Assembly: GCA_030608245.1 (NCBI GenBank)
Contig: JAUWEO010000019.1
Location: 1-14,023, forward strand
From: Candidatus Latescibacterota bacterium
Lineage (GTDB): Bacteria; Latescibacterota; MVCY01
Direction of reading: 5' to 3'
Length of the DNA: 14,023 nucleotides
This document shows, one piece after another, positions 1-7,308 of this stretch. A program made the translations under genes and the position numbers. How positions within the stretch are numbered: the first letter of the stretch is position 1; the number at the start of each line of letters is the position of its first letter. The notes beneath the pieces were generated by a model. It worked only from the letters and a program-made list of their open reading frames with translations. It was not told the DNA's origin and did not search any database.

Positions 1-1545
1 ATCGTCACGAAATCTGAGGTCTCTGGGAATTTGCCTCTTCCAGATCCTCTCCCCTAAAGAGTTGAATACCTCGATCCACACCGTAGCCGCCTGGGAGAGT
101 TGATAGTGAAAGTGAAGCTGCCCATCGGAACAAGGATTGGGGTACACGTAGTGTTCTGAGATCTCAACTGCGGGGATTCCCACCCGTCGAACGCCCTGGT
201 GAAGGGTGTTATTCTCCTCGTCTGATTCAGCGATCTCGTTCTTAGAGTCCACATCTATCTGAAACACGGACTGAACTGTACGATGCCAAGGCAGCTCCAA
301 CTCCACGCAGTATCCTCCCGGGGGAATAGGTGGTAACACTCTCTCTCTGAGAATCCAGCCGAAACCAGAAGAATCTCCTTGGACGTACTCAAAGCCCTCG
401 ACCAAAAAGCCTGACTCCACCGGGGCATCGCCCAGGTTTCTTATGGTCACCAAGAATCTGTCTTTCTCCGGTGAAAACCGGATATCGCCGGGAGAGATAG
501 ACAGATCAGGCAGGGGATTTTCACCGGCGGCGAATTGGGCTAAAGCAGCCACCTGTAGCCGAGTGGCCCGGGCTATCAGGTCGAAATTAATATGGTAATC
601 CAGGCTGTCGCTGGAGATGACATCGTCTATGCTGTCATAGGCCTTATTTGTTTCCTCCGGGGGGTAATTCTCGATACCAAACACAGCGTCGTATTCCAGG
701 TCCCAGAAAGAGGCATGGTCACCTCTATCGGCAAGGGGATCAACCCTTTTGTCTAAAATCAGACCAATCTCGTAGATATCGTTTGTCTCTTCCAGTAGTT
801 CAATCAGCCACTGAGAGCGGGGATTGGCTATAAGCGCCAGCCCAGGCAGGTCATTGTAGCCGATCATATCGTAGTTGATGATTCCCAGGATATCGTCCCC
901 TCTTTCTGCTACTTCTCGAACATAGAACTTGCTCCCCCACATTCTGAACTCTTCACCGGAAAAGAGGATAAACTTGATGGAAAATGGAAATTCACCTTTC
1001 GAGTTGGCCAACATCCTTGCCGTTTCCAAGAGTGAGACTACTCCGCTGCCGTTGTCATCAGCCCCAGGAGCGGGATCGGTTCTCCAATCCCAGCCGGGGG
1101 TATTACGTCCGGTGTCATCGTAGTGGGCGCAGCAGATATAGTAACCGTCGCCTTTTCCCTTCAGCGTTCCCACTACATTATACATTACGCTGTCATCTGG
1201 GGTATGCCGGAAAGGCAGAACCTCCACCAGACTGCTGTCTCCCAGAGCCTGGCTCAGTTGTTGCCGGATGTAGCTGCCGGCTGAGTCCCAGCAGTCAGGA
1301 TGTCGGGCATAGCGGGTACGTAAGTTCTCTCTGCGGTTGTTGTAAGGTTTAGTTGGATCCTTGTATACCAGCTGTGCCAGATCTTCTTCTATTTGGTCGT
1401 GATTTACCTTTTCTATGAGACCGGCAACAGAGTCTTTCCTTCCGGGAACAGCCTGAGAGGTCTGAATAAGAAAAAACAACAGAAAAAGAGATCCACCCAG
1501 ACCCAAGATTCCCCTTATCTTCCCTGTCGTTTTCGGAAAGGACAT
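1..1545 (-). CDS. Secreted M28-family zinc metallopeptidase with CARDB and T9SS-type sorting domain (3' end outside window)
   Basis: I translated 515 codons from an ATG at 1545; the frame is still open at base 1, so the C-terminus is missing. Residues 1-32 form a signal peptide (hydrophobic run 11-27, likely cleavage after SQA32). The M28 catalytic set is complete: H141 (AHYDD), D163 (GADDNGSG), E198/E199 (FSGEE), D226 (NYDMIG) and H277 (GDHASF), the two-zinc aminopeptidase arrangement. Residues about 345-450 look like a CARDB adhesion domain (NLGDAPV, EIAESDEENNTL). A FlgD-like sorting domain starts at YPNPC, residues 468-472, and is cut by the window edge. Family knowledge: M28 enzymes remove N-terminal residues from peptides. 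Inference: it is an exported, surface-attached or released aminopeptidase. Its ATG shares one base with the upstream stop (TGATG at 1547-1543), so translation is probably coupled to the transglutaminase-like gene. Confidence 0.93.
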   Translation of the reverse strand, partial: MSFPKTTGKIRGILGLGGSLFLLFFLIQTSQAVPGRKDSVAGLIEKVNHDQIEEDLAQLVYKDPTKPYNNRRENLRTRYARHPDCWDSAGSYIRQQLSQALGDSSLVEVLPFRHTPDDSVMYNVVGTLKGKGDGYYICCAHYDDTGRNTPGWDWRTDPAPGADDNGSGVVSLLETARMLANSKGEFPFSIKFILFSGEEFRMWGSKFYVREVAERGDDILGIINYDMIGYNDLPGLALIANPRSQWLIELLEETNDIYEIGLILDKRVDPLADRGDHASFWDLEYDAVFGIENYPPEETNKAYDSIDDVISSDSLDYHINFDLIARATRLQVAALAQFAAGENPLPDLSISPGDIRFSPEKDRFLVTIRNLGDAPVESGFLVEGFEYVQGDSSGFGWILRERVLPPIPPGGYCVELELPWHRTVQSVFQIDVDSKNEIAESDEENNTLHQGVRRVGIPAVEISEHYVYPNPCSDGQLHFHYQLSQAATVWIEVFNSLGERIWKRQIPRDLRFRDD

Positions 1546-3701
1546 CACTTCAAGATTAGCATTTTCTTGGCGCAGATGAAATCCCCCGCTTCTAAGCTAT
1601 AAAAATATAAACCGGATGCAACCTCTCGGCCAGAACTATCCTTGGCATCCCAGGAGATGGTATAGAAACCCTGATTCTGGTCAGCGTCAACAAGGGTGCG
1701 AACAAGTTTACCGGATATGTCATAGATCCTCAGCACCGCGCGGGTCGGAGTTTTAAGATCATAGCTGATTATTGTGCCCTGATTGCAAGGATTCGGATAG
1801 TTCTGGAATAAAGCAAACTCAGAGGTGCCAGAACAGGGTGTGGAGGTTTCCGTAGCCTGGTACGGACTCCTCTCATAGAGGGTTACAGTGACATCTACCA
1901 CCTCTTTGGCCGTCACAGCATCCTCGTTTGATAGAACGAGATACCAACGGTCATCCGTAGAAACAACAAAAGAGCCATCCTTAGAATCTATGTCCTCAGC
2001 GATCTGAAACGCACCGAAGTGATTTCCGGATGTGTATTGGGTAAGATTTTCCGAGTCACAGATGAAAAAGTCTATGTTTCCAGGAGAGATAGTCTCGGAA
2101 AACATATCCCAGCTGTCTGGATTCAACCCGTGTACAACCTCTTTGGCATTGAAGTCAAACTCAAGTTTGTAGCGATCGAGGCGGGTTTGAGGAAGTGGGT
2201 TCTCCTTAACCAAAAGCTGTGGAATCTCTCCGGTAAGGTTACATGACCAGAGGTAGTGTTCGCCTGCTAGGCTGTTGAATATTATTTCGACCTCGCCGCT
2301 GCTGGGGTAGCAACCTATGTCACTATCAACTCTGCCATAGAAGTTGCGTTTGTCGCCGAGGGTGAACTGGCACTCACCTGAGGTATTGGTGTATCCAAAG
2401 CTGCAGCGCGGGCCTGGATGGCCTTCGCTGTCTATCACAACCCTGGCCCCATCAACTGGGTTCCCGTTCGCATCTTCGACCCTCACCGTCAAGGTACACT
2501 CAGGTGTATACCTCTCCGATACCGTCCAGACATAGCCATCACCCCTCCAATCAAATGCAGCCGCAAGGTCCCACCAACCAGGATCATAGGAATCGGGCGA
2601 GTCTATCATTGTATTAACAGGCTCCCAGTGAATCCATCTCCTTTCATAGAACTCGTTCCACTTATGATCGTTCCTATAGGCGACTGTGACCACTGCCGGA
2701 ATAAGGGCTGTCCGGGCTGCTGCAGCGGTTATATATGAGTGCTCACTGCAGGTCCCCATATGCATAGCATATATCTTCACCGGAACAGTAGACCTTGTGG
2801 GTGGGGTTTTGAAGACCATCACATCTTTTATCCATTTGGTGACGACACCAACAGCGCCATTATCTAAGCTATTCCGAAAGCCGTTCCACAAAGTAGAGCA
2901 TCCTGCAAGTTGATCTTTAAGGAGAGGATATTCTGGATCGGCATGGTTAAAGAAATAATCCCTCCAAAAAACACCACCAGGTGGGTCAGCCGGCGAACCT
3001 GTATGAGGGTCAATGTAGGCAGGTAACTCCTTGGTAAGCTTAGGGTGAACGATATACCAATAGTAGTACTCTCGGGGAAGTTCGCACTTTATTGTATCCC
3101 CTTCTGCTGTTCTTACCCGATACTCAACGGTTGAGTGGTAGTCTTCATCTGAAGAAGTGCCGTAATCCATCACTTCCACATAGTTCAGATACTCGTCGTT
3201 TCGATAGACATACTCAGCGTTATCTACTAAGACAATTGGGTGGTCAAGCATCTCAGCTAGCACTTCTGGGGCGAGGTGGGCTACTTGAAAGGCTACTTCG
3301 TCGACAAGAGGGTCCTGGACCTCCAGAATCAAAGAGGCAAATGTACTCATTATATTATCTGTTAGTTCAGCTTGCCGTTCTGGTTTGAATTTCCTTATTG
3401 CCGGATACAATTCCTTAATCCGGGCAAAGGTATCCTGAAGATCCCGTTTCAGCCATATAGGTGCTTTTTCTATAGCCTGCTTAGCCAGATCAGTGAGGTT
3501 GTCAGGGGGCATTGTCACCCCCAGAGAATTAGCATTGGTGTCGAAGGATACAACTACCCTCTCGCCAGCAGGGATCAGAGTCTGAAAACTGATCGAGTCT
3601 ACCAATGCCCATTCTGGGCCGGGCTCAGCTCGTCCAGTTGAGACAACAGAGAAGCCGATTATCAGGGCAATACTTGCCAGAAGCATTGCAATATGTCTCA
3701 T
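1545..3701 (-). CDS. Secreted transglutaminase-like protein with C-terminal T9SS-type sorting domain
   Basis: 718 residues, starting at an ATG 7 nt after an AAGGA ribosome binding site. Residues 1-25 are a signal peptide (cleavage likely after GRA25). The transglutaminase-like core shows nucleophile C318 in MGTCSEHS and H346 in NDHKWNEFY, followed by WIHWEP at 356-361. By eye the third catalytic position falls on E360, where this superfamily normally has Asp. Residues 400-490 form a carboxypeptidase-regulatory/Ig-like domain (LTVRVEDANGNPVDGARV). The C-terminus from YPNPC (635-639) to the last Lys is a complete FlgD-like/T9SS type A sorting domain (YTISWDAKD, VASGLYFYSL, KMLILK). Family knowledge: such cores are cysteine peptidases or amide-bond transferases; which reaction applies cannot be read here. 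It is the middle gene of a three-gene operon, 58 bp after the C25-like gene. The N-terminal 230 residues match nothing I recognise. Confidence 0.85.
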   Translation of the reverse strand: MRHIAMLLASIALIIGFSVVSTGRAEPGPEWALVDSISFQTLIPAGERVVVSFDTNANSLGVTMPPDNLTDLAKQAIEKAPIWLKRDLQDTFARIKELYPAIRKFKPERQAELTDNIMSTFASLILEVQDPLVDEVAFQVAHLAPEVLAEMLDHPIVLVDNAEYVYRNDEYLNYVEVMDYGTSSDEDYHSTVEYRVRTAEGDTIKCELPREYYYWYIVHPKLTKELPAYIDPHTGSPADPPGGVFWRDYFFNHADPEYPLLKDQLAGCSTLWNGFRNSLDNGAVGVVTKWIKDVMVFKTPPTRSTVPVKIYAMHMGTCSEHSYITAAAARTALIPAVVTVAYRNDHKWNEFYERRWIHWEPVNTMIDSPDSYDPGWWDLAAAFDWRGDGYVWTVSERYTPECTLTVRVEDANGNPVDGARVVIDSEGHPGPRCSFGYTNTSGECQFTLGDKRNFYGRVDSDIGCYPSSGEVEIIFNSLAGEHYLWSCNLTGEIPQLLVKENPLPQTRLDRYKLEFDFNAKEVVHGLNPDSWDMFSETISPGNIDFFICDSENLTQYTSGNHFGAFQIAEDIDSKDGSFVVSTDDRWYLVLSNEDAVTAKEVVDVTVTLYERSPYQATETSTPCSGTSEFALFQNYPNPCNQGTIISYDLKTPTRAVLRIYDISGKLVRTLVDADQNQGFYTISWDAKDSSGREVASGLYFYSLEAGDFICAKKMLILK

Positions 3702-3759
3702 TCAGTTATCCTTAATCTACTTGCTATTTCTCTAACAGGAGATCGGTGAAGTACCGCGA

Positions 3760-5442
3760 TTATCTGAGGAAGACCAGCTTTCTGCTGCCGGTGAAATTTT
3801 CAGCAAGCAAACGGTAGATATAGACGCCAGAGGCCACTTCCTGACCGAAGCTGTCCTTGCCGTCCCAGCGGGCGGTGTAGTAACCCGACTGTTGACAAGC
3901 AGCAACAAGAGGACGGACAAGCCGGCCGACGACATCATAAATATTCAAAGAGACGAAAGTGGGAGAAGGAATCCGATAGCCGATAGTTGTCCATCTTGAA
4001 ACCGGATTGGGATAAGCTTGAAAAAGCACAGGCTTGATAGGGCAAGGGAGAAAAGACTGGGGAGTTTCTTCCACATCGGTACTCAATCTGGTGGTAGTGG
4101 TGAAAACCACCTCTCTCTCCTCCCCTTTCATTAAGTCTGGATCGCCCTGTTTCCACACATAAAGCAGCACGAAATCGTCTGTCACCACTGCCCGATAGGC
4201 ATCAGTGTGCTCAATCTGTGGATTTTCAACCCTGCAGGGCAGCATGACTATCGGATGGCGGTTGCCCCATTTGCTTGTGAACCCAGGTCTGCCGTCCTCG
4301 GTCATAGTTATCCTCACCGTCACCGTATCTCTATCAGCTCCGGATCTCACACTAAGTTCACTTTCATAAAGGGGGTCTCTTACGGGCTCTATCCTTACAT
4401 CCAGAGCTGGATCACCATAAAGGGCAGCATAGTCTCTGTCCTCCGGGGTTGAACCTGGGGTTTGATTTTCCAGGTCGAATACTATTGCCTGGTTGCTAAG
4501 GAAGAAGGCCTCGGGCCAGGTGCACTGGTTTTGGACGAAGAAGTAGGCGGCCGTGCCTCCAAGCTGGTAGCTATTGCGTCCTTCCGGCGTAACATATCCA
4601 CTGTACATATACGCGCCCCCGCTGTGTATCCAGGCCAAAACCATCGAATCCTCCACCTGGAGGATCTTCCCGATGTAGCAGTTACCTAATCCGCAGTAGA
4701 TTTTAGGATTGGTTGAATCTATATTTATATCGTCGCCCTGGTAGGGGTCACCGTAGACCTGCCCGTCCCTTGACCTGAAGAACCCCTCTTTGTCCGAGGT
4801 CGGGTAGTGAAGCTGCCATCTATTCACATTTCCGTGGCCACTGGTGATAAAAATATCATACTGGTTGCTGTTCAGCTTCTCTACCAAGAAGGGAGTGCGG
4901 TCGGTGGGACATTTGATGGTGTCCACAATAGTACCATCGGGGTGTTTAACCCACATCTTGTTGTAAGTCCCTTCTGAAGTGGCGATACCTTCTTGGACAT
5001 AAGGTAGCCATCCGGCGCTGGTGCCAGCTAATACCTTGCGGACTCGAAATCCGGAGATACTCACGATTCTCAAGGCATCCTGCGGGGTGTAACCCGTCAC
5101 TATCCCCCAGATGGCATCTCCATAAGGATCATCATCAAGCTCCCGAGTGAGTCGATGTATGGTCTTAACCACATAGTCCCTTGAATCCAGGGGCTCAAGG
5201 ACAAAGCAGACATATTTAGGCGACATCTCCTTTAAGCTATCTAATACCTGACTCACTCCCAGATCATACACAAAGATCTTTCCCTGATATTTTGCTTTTA
5301 GTGCATCTACTACCTCTGCCCAATCTGGTTTGGCCAAGGTCTGATCTTTTACCACAATGGCATAGCCTCCCGCGTAACTTGCCCTTGCACTGAACACCAG
5401 GGCAATGAGGAGAATAACCAGAGCAAGAAATAGCCTTTTCAT
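3760..5442 (-). CDS. Secreted clan CD (gingipain/C25-like) cysteine peptidase with T9SS-type sorting domain
   Basis: 560 residues. The ATG lies 6 nt after a strong AAAGGAG site (5455-5449). A signal peptide covers residues 1-24 (cleavage after SYA24). The peptidase assignment rests on the clan CD pattern: a hydrophobic strand ending in SGHG (H203), then a second strand ending in GLGNC (C255), with ALYGDPALDVR at 340-350, a phrase typical of the end of C25 catalytic domains. Residues 360-460 form a probable Ig-like domain. YPNPV (477-481) begins a complete FlgD-like sorting domain (YYTARWDGKD, VASGVYIYRL, terminal Arg). At 560 residues it is much shorter than gingipains or PorU, so it is not PorU. 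It is the first gene behind the promoter at 5518-5490 and leads the operon with the transglutaminase-like and M28 genes. Substrate and Arg/Lys preference cannot be told. The sorting domain is certain; the C25 label is less so. Confidence 0.75.
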   Translation of the reverse strand: MKRLFLALVILLIALVFSARASYAGGYAIVVKDQTLAKPDWAEVVDALKAKYQGKIFVYDLGVSQVLDSLKEMSPKYVCFVLEPLDSRDYVVKTIHRLTRELDDDPYGDAIWGIVTGYTPQDALRIVSISGFRVRKVLAGTSAGWLPYVQEGIATSEGTYNKMWVKHPDGTIVDTIKCPTDRTPFLVEKLNSNQYDIFITSGHGNVNRWQLHYPTSDKEGFFRSRDGQVYGDPYQGDDINIDSTNPKIYCGLGNCYIGKILQVEDSMVLAWIHSGGAYMYSGYVTPEGRNSYQLGGTAAYFFVQNQCTWPEAFFLSNQAIVFDLENQTPGSTPEDRDYAALYGDPALDVRIEPVRDPLYESELSVRSGADRDTVTVRITMTEDGRPGFTSKWGNRHPIVMLPCRVENPQIEHTDAYRAVVTDDFVLLYVWKQGDPDLMKGEEREVVFTTTTRLSTDVEETPQSFLPCPIKPVLFQAYPNPVSRWTTIGYRIPSPTFVSLNIYDVVGRLVRPLVAACQQSGYYTARWDGKDSFGQEVASGVYIYRLLAENFTGSRKLVFLR

Positions 5443-5489
5443 GCTTTACTCCTTTGGTTGCAGGTTGTGTAAATGGACGAGGACTGTTA

Positions 5490-5518
5490 AATATATTCAA
5501 CCAAGTTTTATCTGTCAA
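5490..5518 (-). promoter_or_regulatory. Sigma-70-type promoter of the secreted protease operon
   Basis: On the minus strand the -35 hexamer TTGACA (5518-5513) matches the consensus fully. It is followed by exactly 17 bp and then the -10 hexamer TATATT (5495-5490), one mismatch from TATAAT. A transcript would start near 5483, leaving a leader of about 40 nt before the ATG at 5442, with the AAAGGAG site inside it. This is the clearest promoter in the window. It places the C25-like, transglutaminase-like and M28 genes in one unit, separate from mazG upstream. Confidence 0.8.
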
Positions 5519-5529
5519 GCGAAACTTGG
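5501..5529. promoter_or_regulatory. Operator-like inverted repeat over the -35 box
   Basis: Plus-strand CCAAGTTT (5501-5508) and AAACTTGG (5522-5529) are perfect inverted copies separated by 13 bp, and the -35 hexamer lies in the spacer. A further half-site, AAACTTCC at 5546-5553, repeats the core 24 bp away on the same strand. Position and symmetry suggest a binding site for a dimeric regulator; no regulator can be named, and an 8-bp palindrome in 180 bp can also arise by chance. Confidence 0.45.
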
Positions 5530-5540
5530 CTGAGGAGAAT

Positions 5541-5561
5541 GGCGCAAACTTCCGTTTCGCC
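5541..5561 (-). terminator. GC-rich hairpin downstream of mazG (possible weak terminator)
   Basis: GGCGCAAAC (5541-5549), TTCC loop, GTTTCGCC (5554-5561) forms an 8-bp stem with one bulged base. It lies 62 bp after the mazG stop and just upstream of the protease promoter. No T-tract follows on the minus strand, so it is at best a factor-dependent terminator or part of the regulatory region. Confidence 0.35.
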
Positions 5562-5622
5562 TGTGGTGAGCCTGAAAAACTCGCGCCGTCTAATACATGT
5601 TCCTAAAACAGCTTGGAGAAAT

Positions 5623-6387
5623 CTACTGAATCTTCTGCTTTGCCTTATCCCACAAGGCATCCATCTCTTCTAAACAAACTGCCTGAGGGGTCTTGCCCTG
5701 GTGCCCAAGCTCCGATTCGATAAATTTGAATCGGCGGATAAATCGGTTGGTGCTTCCCTGGAGTGCTTCTTCAGGACAGATAAGCAGAAATCGAGCCATA
5801 TTAACCAAGGAAAACAGGACATCTCCCATCTCTTCCTCGACTTGTTGGGGATCCTTCTGACTGCAGGCCTGTTTAAGTTCGGCCAGTTCTTCCTCCATTT
5901 TCTTCAGCACCCCAGCAGGATCTTTCCAGTCAAAACCCACCCGTGCCGCTTTCTCCTGCACCCTTTGCGCCCGAAATAGCGCAGGCAGACGAGAAGGCAC
6001 CCCGTCAAGCACTGATCCCTTGCCCTCTGTATTTTTTATTCTTTCCCAATTCACCAGTACTTCCTCTGTGTCCTTAATCTTCACATCGCCAAAGACATGG
6101 GGGTGGCGCTTCTTAAGCTTCTCTATATTGGTGGCAATTACATCGCTGATATTGAAACGCCCTTCTTCTTCAGCTATCTGGGCATGGAACATCACTTGAA
6201 GCAGAAGGTCACCCAGCTCTTCTTTCAGCTTCTGGTCGTCCCCTTCGTCAATTGCTTCTGCCACTTCGTAGGCCTCCTCGATTAAGCACCGTTTAATCGA
6301 CCGATGAGTCTGCTCTCTATCCCAGGGGCAGCCGTTCTTGCTCCGTAAATGGGCCAGCAATTCCTTTAGCTTTTCAAGTTCAACCAT
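5623..6387 (-). CDS. mazG: Nucleoside triphosphate pyrophosphohydrolase MazG
   Basis: 254 residues, close to the 263 of E. coli MazG, starting at an ATG behind an AAAGGA site. Two tandem MazG folds are visible. The first has the metal-binding pattern EE-x2-E at 37-41 (LIEEAYEVAEAID) and E-x2-D at 57-60 (EELGD), with the family signature NGCPWDREQTH at 18-28 and KRHPHVFGD at 93-101. The second has EEELAEL (165-171) and EEMGD (185-189). Family knowledge: MazG hydrolyses NTPs and dNTPs to the monophosphate and pyrophosphate, clearing abnormal nucleotides. It is cytoplasmic. It is the last gene of the block starting at porY, 39 bp after the DUF523 gene. No mazEF toxin-antitoxin genes are nearby. 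Confidence 0.97.
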   Translation of the reverse strand: MVELEKLKELLAHLRSKNGCPWDREQTHRSIKRCLIEEAYEVAEAIDEGDDQKLKEELGDLLLQVMFHAQIAEEEGRFNISDVIATNIEKLKKRHPHVFGDVKIKDTEEVLVNWERIKNTEGKGSVLDGVPSRLPALFRAQRVQEKAARVGFDWKDPAGVLKKMEEELAELKQACSQKDPQQVEEEMGDVLFSLVNMARFLLICPEEALQGSTNRFIRRFKFIESELGHQGKTPQAVCLEEMDALWDKAKQKIQ

Positions 6388-6426
6388 TTCTGTCCTTTCT
6401 CTGCGGGAAGCTGTTACAAATGTTTC

Positions 6427-6864
6427 CTATGCTGGTCGAATCAAGATTCTATTTCTCTTAAGAAGGGCAGCGGTCACTCCATCTCCTTCCCTCAGACTGC
6501 CTTGGCAATAGATCTGACCGCATCCGCAGGAGGGGCTTTTCTGCTTGATCACTGCCTCAGTGGCTCCGACTAATTGCGCCAACCGGAGGCTTTCTTGGGC
6601 ACCCCTTATGAACTCAGCCGTGACATCCTCACCGGCTTCACAGTAACGGACTCTGGCCCGGCCTGCGAGGACATCCTGGCCGTCGCCACCTACGATCTCA
6701 GAACAGGGCCGAGGCGTAGATAGTCCTCCCAACTGCTCAGGACATATCGGCAGGGCAATCCCCTGACGCACCCACTCTACCACCTCTTCTGAGCGGGAAT
6801 TGCCCCCGTCATGGCGACAGTTCACACCTGCCAGACATGCACTCACGATGTATCTTATCGCCAT
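6427..6864 (-). CDS. DUF523-family iron-sulfur protein (TudS-like)
   Basis: 145 residues, a full-length DUF523 protein. Family hallmarks appear in order: VSACLAGVNCRHDG at 7-20, CPEQLGGLSTPRP at 41-53 and KQKSPSCGCG at 107-116. C10, C41 and C113 are the likely ligands of a [4Fe-4S] cluster. Family knowledge: TudS, a studied DUF523 member, removes sulfur from 2-thiouracil, so a role in thiolated-base salvage or sulfur handling is possible; the substrate here is unknown. The start is fixed tightly, because only six residues precede the conserved VSACL motif. The gene therefore truly overlaps the end of tsaE by 56 bp in another frame. Its ribosome binding site (AAGGGAG) also lies inside tsaE, which suggests coupled translation. 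Confidence 0.95.
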   Translation of the reverse strand: MAIRYIVSACLAGVNCRHDGGNSRSEEVVEWVRQGIALPICPEQLGGLSTPRPCSEIVGGDGQDVLAGRARVRYCEAGEDVTAEFIRGAQESLRLAQLVGATEAVIKQKSPSCGCGQIYCQGSLREGDGVTAALLKRNRILIRPA

Positions 6865-7300
6865 CAGCTCCCTTCAAAGGCACTCTATTTTTCAACACGA
6901 TCTCCCTTTCGTTCTCTGCCTTCCAGTGCAGGGAAATCCTTATGGAATCCTCGGGCAGAAGCGCTTCCGCCCTTTCGGCCCATTCGATTAAACAGACTCC
7001 GAAACCATAGAGATATTCCTCACAGCCCAACTGGTAGAGCTCTTCAATGTTCTTGATTCGATATAAGTCGAAATGGTATACTGGCAAACGGCCCTGGTAT
7101 TCGTTAATGATCACAAAAGCAGGACTGGCCACCGGATCAGTAACCCCCAGGCCCTGGCAAATGCCTTGAATCAAACAGGTCTTGCCGCTGCCCAGCTCGC
7201 CGGTCAAGGCCGCTACCGCACCGGGATGAAGAAAGTCGGCCAGTTTCTGTCCCAGACTGTGGGTCTGCTCAGGACCCTGCGTTATCCATCTGTATTCCAT
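6809..7300 (-). CDS. tsaE: tRNA threonylcarbamoyladenosine biosynthesis ATPase TsaE
   Basis: 163 residues. The P-loop GELGSGKT sits at 34-41, the switch-like segment SPAFVIINEY at 59-68, and the family motifs VYHFDLYRI (74-82) and CLIEWAER (103-110) follow. TsaE is the ATPase that drives the TsaB-TsaD complex making t6A37 in ANN-decoding tRNAs; it is cytoplasmic and widely essential. The ATG lies 8 nt after the porX stop, with a weak, distant ribosome binding site, so translation probably depends on porX. The last ~18 residues (GADGDK to the stop) overlap the DUF523 gene and extend past the usual family end (E. coli TsaE has 153). From memory, porX next to tsaE also occurs in Bacteroidetes, which would support orthology. 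Confidence 0.96.
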   Translation of the reverse strand: MEYRWITQGPEQTHSLGQKLADFLHPGAVAALTGELGSGKTCLIQGICQGLGVTDPVASPAFVIINEYQGRLPVYHFDLYRIKNIEELYQLGCEEYLYGFGVCLIEWAERAEALLPEDSIRISLHWKAENEREIVLKNRVPLKGADGDKIHRECMSGRCELSP

Positions 7301-7308
7301 CGTTCTCG

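Noticed and set aside
984..1352. Open plus-strand frame of 122 codons
   Set aside because: Antisense to the M28 catalytic region, which has all metal ligands in the minus frame.
1548..1800. FlgD-like domain as evidence of a flagellar hook protein
   Set aside because: The same tail ends three complete, unrelated enzymes and has the T9SS type A sorting pattern; there are no flagellar genes.
5623..6387. mazG as part of a toxin-antitoxin locus
   Set aside because: No mazE or mazF-like gene lies in the window; the neighbours are housekeeping genes.
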